Of a stretch of DNA of 64,000 bases, positions 35,601 through 43,430 are shown one piece after another; position 1 is the stretch's first letter; each line of letters opens with the position of its first letter. The notes beneath the pieces are model-generated. The model did not search any database, was not told where the DNA came from, and worked only from the letters and a program-made list of their open reading frames with translations. The DNA comes from Pseudomonas sp. UBA1879 (GTDB taxonomy: Bacteria; Pseudomonadota; Gammaproteobacteria; Pseudomonadales; Pseudomonadaceae). The DNA is taken from positions 508,273 to 572,272 of the forward strand of contig NZ_DDHJ01000015.1 in the NCBI RefSeq assembly GCF_002338065.1, written 5' to 3'. The position numbers and the translations under genes are program-made.

Positions 35601-36813
35601 CGACGCGTCTCACATCGGTCAAACGGCCCAGCGGGTTGTCGTAATGAAGGTGCACACGAGTGCCGCCCGTAGCAGTGATGTCGGTGAGCACCCCATCGAC
35701 AGTACGGGTGAAATGCAGGAAATGGCCGAGTGCGTTTTCGATGCGCTGTAACGGTACGGCGGTGTTGTCGTCCGGGACCTCACCGAAATAGAAAAAGATA
35801 TTGTCGAGGGTTTGCAGCAGGTAGTGACCGCCCTCGCTGCAGACGAGATAGACCTGCTCGTGAGGGTTGTACACCCGCTCACCTGGTTGCACATTAACGA
35901 AAGGGACGCTGCGGCCTTGATTGTCGGTGAGGTAGATAAAGCTACCGCTACGACGCAGGCTTTGCTCCCACGGAAGGACCCAGCCGCGACCCAGGACGCT
36001 GTCGACGGTCAGGTCGCTGGCGTAGAAACGCGACCACTCAATGGGCATCAGGCCCGGCAGGTTGAAGTCGGTTTCATCTGGAATAACCTTGCGCCCGGTG
36101 GTCAGGTCAACCGGATTACCCGTCAGCCCGCCGATAGCGCCTTCGATGGCCGGACCGACTACATAGCGGCTGGCAACTTCGCCTGCAACGAAGCCTGCGG
36201 TGAACTTCATGACGCACGGCATGATAGCTTTCATGCCCGCTTGGCTGCCGGCTTTGATCAACTGGGCAATACCGCCCGCTGCGCCCGCGATGGCCATGAG
36301 CACATCGACCGTGGTACGCAGCCAGCCAGGAATTTCGTCATCGACAGGCAAGTAACGCTGGGTACCGCCGCCAATGAAGACGTTTTCCGACCCACCGGAA
36401 ATGGTCGCACCGCAGGTAATTTTGTCGCCTTTACGCGCCGCCGCCGTGCCGTTAATGAATACGTTTGTCGAACCTTCGGCAACCTGAACCGGACCCGGGT
36501 GTTTGCTGCATGCTCCCAGACTCAGCGCAACATGTGCTGCCTTACGGCTGTTAACGAACACATTGGATGAGGCGGTCACAATCGTGCCAGAGGGGGAGGA
36601 AAACATCTTCCCTATTGCCTCCCCTGCTGCGGTGAGCAGGCTACCTCCGATGCCTGCTGCAAGACCTGCCAAAAGGGCGACCCCAAAGCCACAGGTGAAT
36701 GTGGCAATAGCGACCGTGGCAACCAGCGCGATGCCCAATGCGGCGCCGATGAGGAATCCGCCAAGGGCGCTGGTGTGTGAGATTTCATCACCGAAACGCG
36801 CAGCTTCGAACAT
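32620..36813 (-). CDS. rhs: Full-length PAAR-Rhs effector with AHH nuclease tip
   Basis: A 1397-residue T6SS effector. N terminus: a prePAAR-type motif (AARFGDEISHT, residues 4-14), two membrane segments with Gly-rich turns (about 17-65), and a PAAR domain (about 70-160) that sits on the VgrG tip. Then come a further hydrophobic segment, the Rhs/YD-repeat shell (about 220-1240) and the self-cleavage region ending DPIGLSGG and WSDPWGL. The last 140 residues are the toxin, with MVRPHAHHIVFKGEF, the AHH signature of HNH/ENDO VII nucleases, probably a DNase. The two Eag chaperone genes upstream should bind its membrane segments. The DUF4303 gene follows. This is the only complete rhs gene here. 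Confidence 0.92.
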   Translation of the reverse strand: MFEAARFGDEISHTSALGGFLIGAALGIALVATVAIATFTCGFGVALLAGLAAGIGGSLLTAAGEAIGKMFSSPSGTIVTASSNVFVNSRKAAHVALSLGACSKHPGPVQVAEGSTNVFINGTAAARKGDKITCGATISGGSENVFIGGGTQRYLPVDDEIPGWLRTTVDVLMAIAGAAGGIAQLIKAGSQAGMKAIMPCVMKFTAGFVAGEVASRYVVGPAIEGAIGGLTGNPVDLTTGRKVIPDETDFNLPGLMPIEWSRFYASDLTVDSVLGRGWVLPWEQSLRRSGSFIYLTDNQGRSVPFVNVQPGERVYNPHEQVYLVCSEGGHYLLQTLDNIFFYFGEVPDDNTAVPLQRIENALGHFLHFTRTVDGVLTDITATGGTRVHLHYDNPLGRLTDVRRVVDNEAVETLVQYRYDDNGQLIEVINRNGDSIRRFSYAEGVMASHSNALGLTCSYRWETLDGQPRVAEHWTSDGEHFHFRYDFENRTSWATDVLGRELEVHYNADHRVIASRDYGGERYKIDIDDSGNMTGLTLPDGNHLQLKFDDYSRLVEETDPLGRSIQYTYHHLTTLVSSVSYPDGSVWQARYDDKGNLIAEIDALGYKTEYLNSDDGLPHTIIDATHKSKYLWWNGLAQVERFQDCSGKSTFYTYDDRAHLIAVTDALNQTTKLERKPDGEVLRIDHPDGTAESFTYNALGQVLTHTDGKGQTTRLLRTARGLPSSRQDANGQRIRYEYDKAIRLKALVNENNAAYQFAYDASDRLIEEKRIDNLTRRFSYNIGGYLTRVDEIGYGERAERPQRSTEFERDSIGRLLAKLNTDARQDYTYDEADRLLSIARLPTAAGKKIGIGEEKLEFAYDLLGRLIKETTPQGALDYEYDPLSNLTTLTLPTGQHLNHLYYGSGHLHQLNLDGLLISDIERDDLHREVLRTQGKLTSCFGYDAMGRKAWQFASTMPGEKLSQIHNPGDNSLLVDHAYNPIHRRYEYDPAGELTRTLDKLRGEIKYEYEANGQLHSRDTGKLVDSEEFRYDAAANRLNFNTSQFDQVKDNRIKQWRDHEYAYDAWGNLIEKRAGLNKLQTFSYDCENRLVKAETLANGKLQSIGTYRYDSLGRRIGKTSEINGQTEHKHFLWQGLRMLREETPWQSSLYVYEPGSYAPLARVDQQEGEAEQKLYYFHTDQIGTPLEMTAVDGSIVWQATYKAWGEVEALTVSDVEQNLRFQGQYFDDETGLHYNTFRYYDPEVGRFITQDPIGLSGGVNLYQYVANPILWSDPWGLCADKDWGAYYSRKTGTVPPSSMVRPHAHHIVFKGEFAKSPMMQKALERSRAVLERYKIDPVHDPAAMMWAENQGHTIANAKLVASKLEAADKSIMAGDLSFDKSVAAMKTELQKIGAEVFGY

Positions 36814-36818
36814 GAGCG

Positions 36819-37286
36819 TTACTCCTGTTCGTTGGAGTCGGTCGTGGTCGTACTGGTAAGGCGAGGCTGAAAGCTGGACAACAGATTGTCCCAGTCCTGG
36901 CTCTGCTGAACGCTGAAGTCAGCCTGCGCGGTGGTGGAGAAAATCAGCGCGCGCCCTGGCTCGATCAGGAATGCCGCCTGACGTTGGTAAAAGGGTCGCC
37001 CTTCGTTCATGTAATAAGCGTCTATCTGTACGCCATCAATGGGCGCAACCGTCGACAGCGATACTGCTTTTTTGCCCAGCAGTGTGTAACCACGCAGCTT
37101 GGAGGCCAGCATTTTTACCTGCCGGTCGACATAGGCCTTGAGAATCTCAGAGGGGAGCAGATTGTCCCGTGAGATGGTGATGCTTAACGGCGCCGGGATG
37201 CTTGCCCCCAGCACAAACATGTTGACCGTGCGGTCTTGAAATCCCTGCGGCAGCGCGATGCTGCCTTCCTGCAACTCATAATCCAT
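36819..37286 (-). CDS. Eag (DUF1795) chaperone
   Basis: A 155-residue protein of the DUF1795/DcrB-like family, starting MDYELQEGSIALPQGFQD, with LLSSFQP near the end. Eag proteins bind the N-terminal transmembrane segments of PAAR-type effectors and load them on VgrG. It ends five bases before the rhs gene, so it probably serves that protein. The start ATG 37286 is chosen over an upstream in-frame codon. Confidence 0.85.
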   Translation of the reverse strand: MDYELQEGSIALPQGFQDRTVNMFVLGASIPAPLSITISRDNLLPSEILKAYVDRQVKMLASKLRGYTLLGKKAVSLSTVAPIDGVQIDAYYMNEGRPFYQRQAAFLIEPGRALIFSTTAQADFSVQQSQDWDNLLSSFQPRLTSTTTTDSNEQE

Positions 37287-37319
37287 GTGAAATACATTCC
37301 TGAAAACAATCAATCGGGT

Positions 37320-37898
37320 TCAACGGGTCGCCATGCCTGAAAGCATGTTGTCGAAGTCAACGAGCCAGAGACTCAGGCTGGGTTTGACCGGGTCAATTAC
37401 GCACGAGAGGCTAAGCCACTGAGAGGCTTGTCGTTCAGCCACCGGAACAATGCTGCCGACAAGCCTGCCATGCCGCTCCGCGTGCCCCATCGCGAAGTAA
37501 AAATCCACGGCTTTCGCAGGACTTCCGGCAAGGGTGCAGTCACGTTCGCGGATGATTCGTAACTGAGGATAAAGTTTGCGGAAGGTCTGCATCGCTTCGT
37601 CCATCAGGCCGCTTAGGGTCGCGCCTTCACGGACGTCTCGACGTTTGATCGTCAGCACTACGGGTTCGCCTTCGTGCTCGATGGTGGTCTGGATATCTCG
37701 AAAGTTGAAGCCATCAGGCAACGACAAATCAAAGCCGCCAAAACTGAACCGACTTGGCGTATCGCGCAAAGGTACGACAGGTTCTGGCTCAGGTTCAGGT
37801 TCTATGGTCGGCACAGACAGTTGCTGCTCAGCACGTGCCGCCTCCTCAAGCGCCAGGCGTCGCTCGGAGATGCGATCGTAAATACTGGTTCTCTTCAT
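37320..37898 (-). CDS. Second DUF1795 protein (Eag-like)
   Basis: A 192-residue protein. The first 50 residues are a charged, Pro/Glu-rich extension with EPEPEPEP; the rest is a DUF1795-like domain (FDLSLPDGFNFRDIQTTIEH, then FRKLYPQLRII and a C-terminal WLVDFDNMLSGM). It is a paralogue of the neighbouring Eag chaperone. Two adjacent chaperones suggest that the prePAAR membrane segments are held by two different subunits, or that one now serves another effector. It lies between vgrG and the first chaperone in one operon. Confidence 0.75.
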   Translation of the reverse strand: MKRTSIYDRISERRLALEEAARAEQQLSVPTIEPEPEPEPVVPLRDTPSRFSFGGFDLSLPDGFNFRDIQTTIEHEGEPVVLTIKRRDVREGATLSGLMDEAMQTFRKLYPQLRIIRERDCTLAGSPAKAVDFYFAMGHAERHGRLVGSIVPVAERQASQWLSLSCVIDPVKPSLSLWLVDFDNMLSGMATR

Positions 37899-37910
37899 AC
37901 GCTGGCCACC

Positions 37911-39764
37911 TTAATCATTCACGCGCACTTGAGCGCCAGTGATCTGAGTGGTACCGGTGCTGACCGTAGAGATCGAGTTGCCTTTAATCTCAATCCCATC
38001 CGGCGTCAGCGTAATGCTGCTGTCCCCGACTTGCAGAATGATGTGCTGCTTGGCGTTGACCTGAATGAACTGGTTGTCGACCTGAATCGTCAACGAACCT
38101 TCCTGCACGTTCATCACCGTGTCTTTCTTGATGGTTTCAGTGTGCGTGCCACCGACGGTGATGGTTCGATTGGCGCCGACGTGGTGGCTTTCGTCGACCT
38201 CAATTTCGGTATCCATGTTGCGTTCGGCGTGCATGATGATCTGCTCGGCGCCGGACTTGTCCTCGAAGCGGAAGAAGTTCGCAGTGCCGCCATTCCCCTT
38301 CGTCGACCGCGTCAAAAAACCACTCTGCGTTTTGTTCGCAGGTAGCGACCACGGCGGGGTGTTCTGACTGTTGTAGAGGCTGCCCATGACCAGTGGGCGG
38401 TCGGGGTTGCCGTCGAGGAAAACGACGACGACTTCATCACCCACGCGCGGAATCTGGATGCTGCCGAAACCGCCGCTGGCACCGGATTGGGCGACGCGGA
38501 CCCAGCAGGAACTGTGGTCGTTGTGCTGGCCTTTGCGGTCCCAGTGGAACTGGATTTTTACGCGGCCCAGCTCGTCAGTGAAGATTTCCTCGCCCGGTGG
38601 GCCGACGATGATGGCGGTCTGCGGGCCGTGAATGGTCGGACGCGGCGTGGACAGTTGCGGGCGGAAGGCGATCTTTTTGCGCACGCAGGTGAAGGTGTTG
38701 TAGTAGCTCGCGGGGTAGCCGTTGAGGTAGTTGTTGTGGCCTTCGCTTTCAACGCTCATGAGGAGGAACTGACGATCATCGGCTGAGCCTTGATCGTGGT
38801 CGTAGTGTTGCAGCAGCTCGAAGGTGTAGCCGGGTTTCATCGCACGGCAGTTGCTCGCGCCGCTGAAACTTTTGCCCTTGAGCTCCAGCGCTTCGACACG
38901 CAACCGCACCAGCGCCTCACCCTCGTCGTAGGTGCCGTGGGTGTACTGGCCGGGGAAGTCATAGATTTCGAAATTCTCGACATCGCCTTGTTTGTTCAGG
39001 CTGTTCATCGTCACTGGCAAACGGTTGTTGGGCTGGCGATAGTCGAAGGTCTGCACGGCGATCTTGCCGGACTGCAACTGGCGGTTGCCGCTCCACTGGG
39101 TGATGGAGTCGGCGGTCTCGGTGACGGATGCGGTGTGAAAGCGGATCTGCGGCTGCTCGGGCAAGGCCAGCAGGGTGCTGGAGTCATCGCAGATGATCAT
39201 GGTGTGGCCTTCGGCAGTGTGCTCGAAGTAGTAGAACATGCCCTCTTCTTCCAGCAGACGCTGGACGAAGTTGAAGTCGGTTTCACGGTATTGAGTGATG
39301 TAGGTATAACGCTTTTGCGGTTTGGTGAGGCGGAACTCATGGCGGGAAAACGAGGGACACAACGCGAATACCTGGGTGACCACTTCCTCGACTGTGTTGC
39401 CTTGGAAAATGCGCGTGTCGAAGCGATTTTTCAGCATCGAGAACCAAGGGTTCAGTGTCGCGGTATAGCGGGCCATACCGCCGTCGCTGCCAATGCTGGC
39501 GAAGCGAGTCAGGTAACCGGCCAGATAGCGCGGCGACCCTGTCGCGAGTTCGATTTCGATGGTGACCAACTGGCCCATCATGGACTTGAGCTCAACTCCG
39601 GAATCTTCGCAGACCAGCAGGAGTTCAAAGCTGTACGCCTGCGACAGCGCCTCGCGCCCCTTGAAGGATTCGATCAGCAGTTGCTGCTGAGGGTTGGCGA
39701 GGTTGTTGAACTTGAACAGACGCCGGTTCTGAGGCGAAAGCATCGCGGCAAGGTCCATCGACAT
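37911..39764 (-). CDS. vgrG: VgrG (TssI) spike protein
   Basis: A 617-residue T6SS spike protein, the gp27-gp5 fusion that tips the Hcp tube. The N-terminal gp27-like part starts NRRLFKFNNLANPQQQLLIE, and the middle contains the conserved RPHPTIHGPQTAIIVGPPGE-like segment (here STPRPTIHGPQTAIIVG) and VKIQFHWDRKG, then RVAQSGASGGFGSIQIPRVG. The gp5-like needle follows, with short repeats at the C terminus (VGGTHTETIKK). AAGGAGATAC precedes the ATG. No extra effector domain is fused. It heads the leftward chaperone-rhs-immunity operon. Confidence 0.92.
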   Translation of the reverse strand: MSMDLAAMLSPQNRRLFKFNNLANPQQQLLIESFKGREALSQAYSFELLLVCEDSGVELKSMMGQLVTIEIELATGSPRYLAGYLTRFASIGSDGGMARYTATLNPWFSMLKNRFDTRIFQGNTVEEVVTQVFALCPSFSRHEFRLTKPQKRYTYITQYRETDFNFVQRLLEEEGMFYYFEHTAEGHTMIICDDSSTLLALPEQPQIRFHTASVTETADSITQWSGNRQLQSGKIAVQTFDYRQPNNRLPVTMNSLNKQGDVENFEIYDFPGQYTHGTYDEGEALVRLRVEALELKGKSFSGASNCRAMKPGYTFELLQHYDHDQGSADDRQFLLMSVESEGHNNYLNGYPASYYNTFTCVRKKIAFRPQLSTPRPTIHGPQTAIIVGPPGEEIFTDELGRVKIQFHWDRKGQHNDHSSCWVRVAQSGASGGFGSIQIPRVGDEVVVVFLDGNPDRPLVMGSLYNSQNTPPWSLPANKTQSGFLTRSTKGNGGTANFFRFEDKSGAEQIIMHAERNMDTEIEVDESHHVGANRTITVGGTHTETIKKDTVMNVQEGSLTIQVDNQFIQVNAKQHIILQVGDSSITLTPDGIEIKGNSISTVSTGTTQITGAQVRVND

Positions 39765-40514
39765 GTGTATCTCCTTGAGGCATGGGGGACAACGCTACCG
39801 CCATGCTCAGCAACTGCAGGTTACGAACAATGACGGGGCCGAAACCCGTGTGCATCATCGCCGATTGATTGAGTGCTGGCACCGCATGGAATTACCGGCC
39901 CCGGCACGAACGTTCTGCTAGTTCCGTGAGACTTTAACTACGCAAACGATTAAAAAATATGGCTTGGCACCGGACGTTAACCATCCGACCGTTCACCTTC
40001 GAACCTACAGCAGACCTTGCACTTGTTTGCAGGCAATAAATGCGGCCACTGAGCACGCAGGACAGTGAGATCCTGCTGCGATTCGAAAGTGCCAGCAGAT
40101 AACTCAAAACGCGAACGAGGTCACAGTCTCAAATTCGTTACAGGCCGTTCAAAGCGGGGAAGGAAACACCTCCGAGCGGTCTTGTGTCAACCCGGATCCA
40201 AGATTTTGCGGGACAGTGCGCAGTGCGCTGATTCACTGTTTAGGAAATATCCTAGATTAAATCTTCTGTGCGATAGAAGGAAAATTGCTTGCTGAACAGT
40301 TAGTTATAGAAAGCATGCTGATAAACGATATCTAACTGCCATCATTGCTGAACGTAACGCAGATGAGAAAAATGCAGGGCACGTTGAAATTAAGTCAGAA
40401 GACGAAGGTCTGAATCGCCGATAATAGCCACATGCCACCAACCCAATACATGCGTCCCGGTAGGCCATTCGGAGCTTTCAAACGCGGGGCGCAATCAAGG
40501 ACAGTGATGTTTAA
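39765..40514. other. 750-base region between vgrG and the second toxin array
   Basis: No gene, clear terminator or sigma54-type promoter was seen. It separates two divergent units (vgrG to the left, the DUF6861-like toxin to the right) and must hold both promoters. Confidence 0.4.
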
Positions 40515-41981
40515 ATGGATCTTTTAGCCCACGTCCCAAGCTGGGACGACATCGAACGAAACCTCGATGACAAATTCAGCGTACTGAACCAGAGCGTCAG
40601 CAATGGCATGCAGAGCGCTTATGACAGTTGGGACGGGTTTACACGTCGGGTGAGCAATGGCGCCAGCCAAGCCTACGGCGCCATGGGCGGAAACCGGATC
40701 GATAATGTCCGGCAGGCGATGGCCCTCTCCTACCCGATCATGCAGTCTGACCTTACCCGCAAGTGGGCGTCGATCAACATCAAGGAAATCCTGCCGGTAT
40801 TGCTCAAGCTGGTGCAGGAAGTGGTGATGATTCTGGGGGGGAGCGTTGCGGTGGGTGGTGCCATCGGGGGCGCTGTGGGCTCACTCGCTTTCGGTGTCGG
40901 CGCTGGCCCCGGCGTGATTGTCGGCGGCGGAATCGGTTTGCAAGTCGGCAACCTGATCCTCATGGGCTTGGGACTGGCCGCCATCGCCGAATATTTCTAC
41001 GAAGGCCTCCCCGCCTGCCTGACCACCGTGCAGGAAGGTCTGGCCACAGCGTGGACTGCCGAGGATGGCGTCAAGTCCCCAGGGCTCGATCCTTCGGGCG
41101 GGTCGGCTGCCATCATTCAGGAACGCACCGAACGCGCAGCGAGACAATTGGCACGTGGCCAAGAGCAATTGGTGTTGTTGTTGCTGACGGCCATCGTGAC
41201 GTACCTGACGCGCGGCCAGATGAAGGCTGGCGTGATGAACAGCATGGAGAGCGTTGCGAGGCGCAGTGCCAGACTCCGATCAGGCATGTCCAACCAGCCA
41301 TTCGTAGTATGGCTGACAAAAAATGAAAAATTGCTGCTGGCGCATCCAGAGTTACAGATAAAAGGCGTCACTTCAATTGAGAAGCTAGCGCGTGAATCCG
41401 AGATGCGCGAGTTTTACGGTAAGCAGGATCCTGGATTCGCCTCAGTTGAAAATAAGCGACAAAAAGCCAAAACATTTGAACCGAAGGGTTTAAGCAACGA
41501 AAAAGTGAGTGAATATCTTCAGAGCACGGACGGCCAAAAATATATCACTAAGCTAGTTGCTGCAGACCCGGAAGCATTAGCCGCGGACATCTACGAGAGA
41601 GCTTTTAGCCAAGTATCATCAGGTAGTACTGTTCCAACAACCACACAGATATCAAGTCCGCTTGTAAAAATCGTACCTGCAGGCGACAAAGGCATTTCTG
41701 AGTTCTCACCTTTTTTTACCACTATGGAAGAATTGAAAGCAGTGGCCAAATCCGGTAAGACTTTAGCAGATTCACTTGGCTTGCCGGTTGTTAGCGAAAA
41801 CGCGCGGTATTCCATATTTGAGATTACTCCCCTTAAGCCAACAGAAGTTTTTTCTAGCAAAGTTGCGCCAACTATGGAATTTGGGGGTAGTATAACGAGA
41901 ACCGGAGGTGCGACCCAATATCTGGTACCTAATCGGAAAGAGTGGTCTGCAGCACGCTTTATTGGCGAAATCGACAACTAG
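40515..41981 (+). CDS. Membrane-anchored polymorphic toxin (DUF6861-like), main copy
   Basis: A 488-residue protein. N terminus: a helical region with WDDIERNLDDKFSVLNQ (about 10-26), then hydrophobic Gly-rich segments at about 98-160 and another at 218-232. This N terminus resembles DUF6861 proteins of Pseudomonas polymorphic toxins. The last 150 residues form the tip: a charged linker, then FFTTMEELKAVAKSGKTLA and ITRTGGATQYLVPNRKEW. I do not recognise the tip activity. Adjacent vgrG suggests T6SS delivery, with Gly-rich membrane segments as in PAAR-type effectors, but no PAAR domain is visible. Four further copies of its middle part follow downstream. Confidence 0.75.
   Translation: MDLLAHVPSWDDIERNLDDKFSVLNQSVSNGMQSAYDSWDGFTRRVSNGASQAYGAMGGNRIDNVRQAMALSYPIMQSDLTRKWASINIKEILPVLLKLVQEVVMILGGSVAVGGAIGGAVGSLAFGVGAGPGVIVGGGIGLQVGNLILMGLGLAAIAEYFYEGLPACLTTVQEGLATAWTAEDGVKSPGLDPSGGSAAIIQERTERAARQLARGQEQLVLLLLTAIVTYLTRGQMKAGVMNSMESVARRSARLRSGMSNQPFVVWLTKNEKLLLAHPELQIKGVTSIEKLARESEMREFYGKQDPGFASVENKRQKAKTFEPKGLSNEKVSEYLQSTDGQKYITKLVAADPEALAADIYERAFSQVSSGSTVPTTTQISSPLVKIVPAGDKGISEFSPFFTTMEELKAVAKSGKTLADSLGLPVVSENARYSIFEITPLKPTEVFSSKVAPTMEFGGSITRTGGATQYLVPNRKEWSAARFIGEIDN
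41151..41252 (+). repeat. Direct repeat in toxin array, copy in the main gene
   Basis: A 102-base block, GCACGTGGCC to ATGGAGAGC, is almost identical at 43614-43715 and 46526-46627. It lies just before the tip-encoding part, and the homology extends for some 100-200 bases on each side. It can serve homologous recombination that swaps tips. A shorter piece of it recurs at about 42339-42378. Confidence 0.85.
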
Positions 41982-41989
41982 GAATCACC

Positions 41990-42316
41990 ATGAACATTTT
42001 GAAATTAAAAGCAACGGCAATCGAACTCCGAAAACAACTTGAAGTTTACAAGGAAAAAGAGCCGGCAGCATTGGATTTGTATGAAGCGATGAAAAACATA
42101 ATATTCGCGGCTGAGCGTGGCGAGATTGCCACTCAGGTTGAGGCTAGAGATATTCCAGGCCACCGTATAATGGATGAGTCAAATCTTCGTAAATACCGCG
42201 ACCTTTCGCACGCTTACAGTAACTTTTACGTTGAGCTTGTAGAGGGTCGTGAATCGGATACATTTAAACTCATTGAAGAAATTATAAAGAAGGTTAAAGA
42301 TCAGAAATCTAAATAG
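41990..42316 (+). CDS. Probable immunity protein of the main toxin
   Basis: A 108-residue, highly helical and charged protein (MNILKLKATAIELRKQLEVY, then a C-terminal TFKLIEEIIKKVKDQ). The ATG at 41990 lies eight bases after the toxin stop with AGGA upstream; a longer version overlaps the toxin. The family is not recognised. The role is inferred from position. Confidence 0.65.
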   Translation: MNILKLKATAIELRKQLEVYKEKEPAALDLYEAMKNIIFAAERGEIATQVEARDIPGHRIMDESNLRKYRDLSHAYSNFYVELVEGRESDTFKLIEEIIKKVKDQKSK

Positions 42317-42353
42317 GCTGTGCCTAACACGCCGGCCGGTAAAGGCTGGCGTA

Positions 42354-43043
42354 ATGAATAGCATGGAAAGCGTTGCGACGCACGGTGCGAGGCTTCAGGC
42401 GCAGATATCGAACAGGGAATTTGCGGCGTGGTTGGCGCGCAATGAGCAGAAGATTCTGGCGCAGCCGGAACTCCACGTGAAAGATCCAACTCCGTTAAAC
42501 AAACCGGAACCCGAGCCGCTCCTGAAGCAACGCGGTTTGCGGCGTGTTGCTCAAAAAATAGAGATGTTTAAACCGGGATGGACGGCAGAGGATATTCTGG
42601 CAATACCGAAGGGTCGAGTCCTGATCCTTCAGTTTATCTTATACCCGAGTATATGGAGCATCACCTTGCAGAGTTTAAGAACGGCGCTTCGCGTGTGATG
42701 CCGTTGCGCAATTTTGAGAAATACGGAATAGCTCAAACACATGGTACTTCATTCATCATGGCCAACCATGAAGTGGACGAAATCTTTGCGAAGGCTGCGG
42801 GTGACAAAAGAGTTTTGGAACAAAAAACTCGGTCTTCCCGAAGGTTTTCTGGAGAGCGATAAGCTAGTCCGTATTGATATCGCGACCCCTGGCGAGCTAG
42901 GCTTGCGTATTCCATCTGGCAATGAAGCGGGGGCTAGCGAATTCTGGCTTCCGGGAGGAAAATTACCCGAGGGTAATTTTGAAGCGATTATTGATGCTGG
43001 TGAGATATCCGCAGATCGAATTATAACTAATCTAATACCGTGA
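42354..43043 (+). pseudogene. Displaced second toxin tip, frameshifted
   Basis: From about 42339 the DNA matches the main toxin (MKAGVMNSMESVA region) and continues as linker to KKIEMFKPGWTAEDILAIP-like sequence. Two frame changes (near 42610 and near 42810) must be undone to read the tip: YLIPEYMEHHLAEFKNGASR, MANHEVDEIF, then LGLPEGFLESDKLVRIDIAT and LRIPSGNEAGASEFWLPGG. Its last part resembles the fragment at 45636-45826. An immunity gene follows at once. The tip family is not named here. Confidence 0.7.
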
Positions 43044-43051
43044 GGTTCATG

Positions 43052-43315
43052 ATGAAATTTACAGATATGTACTTTAACCGCGAAGAGCGCTTTTCATTGG
43101 GTATAGAAGAAACGTCCGGTAAATTCTATGTTTCATTTCCTGTTAGGAATGACATGATTGAGTATGAGGAATTTTACGAAATCGACCGCGCGCAGTTTGA
43201 GCTGTTTAAAAAGGATCTCAGTGCTGCACTAGCATTCGTCACTAGATGCCGCTACAGAGAGTTAGACGAGTTGTTAATCCAGAAGCCCGGTAGTAGGAGA
43301 GGGACAGCTATTTAA
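43052..43315 (+). CDS. Immunity protein, paralogue of 45837-46100
   Basis: An 87-residue acidic protein. The start at ATG 43052 is chosen because it gives the same length as the paralogue at 45837; a GAGG lies just upstream. Both share NREE, FSLGIEETSGK, SFPV and DELLIQKPG and end RGTAI, about two thirds identical by eye. It directly follows the frameshifted second tip. Confidence 0.75.
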   Translation: MKFTDMYFNREERFSLGIEETSGKFYVSFPVRNDMIEYEEFYEIDRAQFELFKKDLSAALAFVTRCRYRELDELLIQKPGSRRGTAI

Positions 43316-43430
43316 GTCACAGAATCTATATCGCTAATGTGACAACCTTTGCTAGGACTGAAACATCCAGTAGCGCGGCTAATCTGCCGCGATTTTTTGC
43401 GGGACTTACGACAATAGGTAATGAGCGGGA

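Noticed and set aside
38790..39833. Plus-strand open frame opposite vgrG
   Set aside because: Shadow of a confident gene.
40065..40295. Small frame between vgrG and the main toxin
   Set aside because: No ribosome binding site or recognisable content.
39765..40514. sigma54 promoter search upstream of vgrG and main toxin
   Set aside because: Candidate GGCAC-type sequences lack TTGC at the proper distance.
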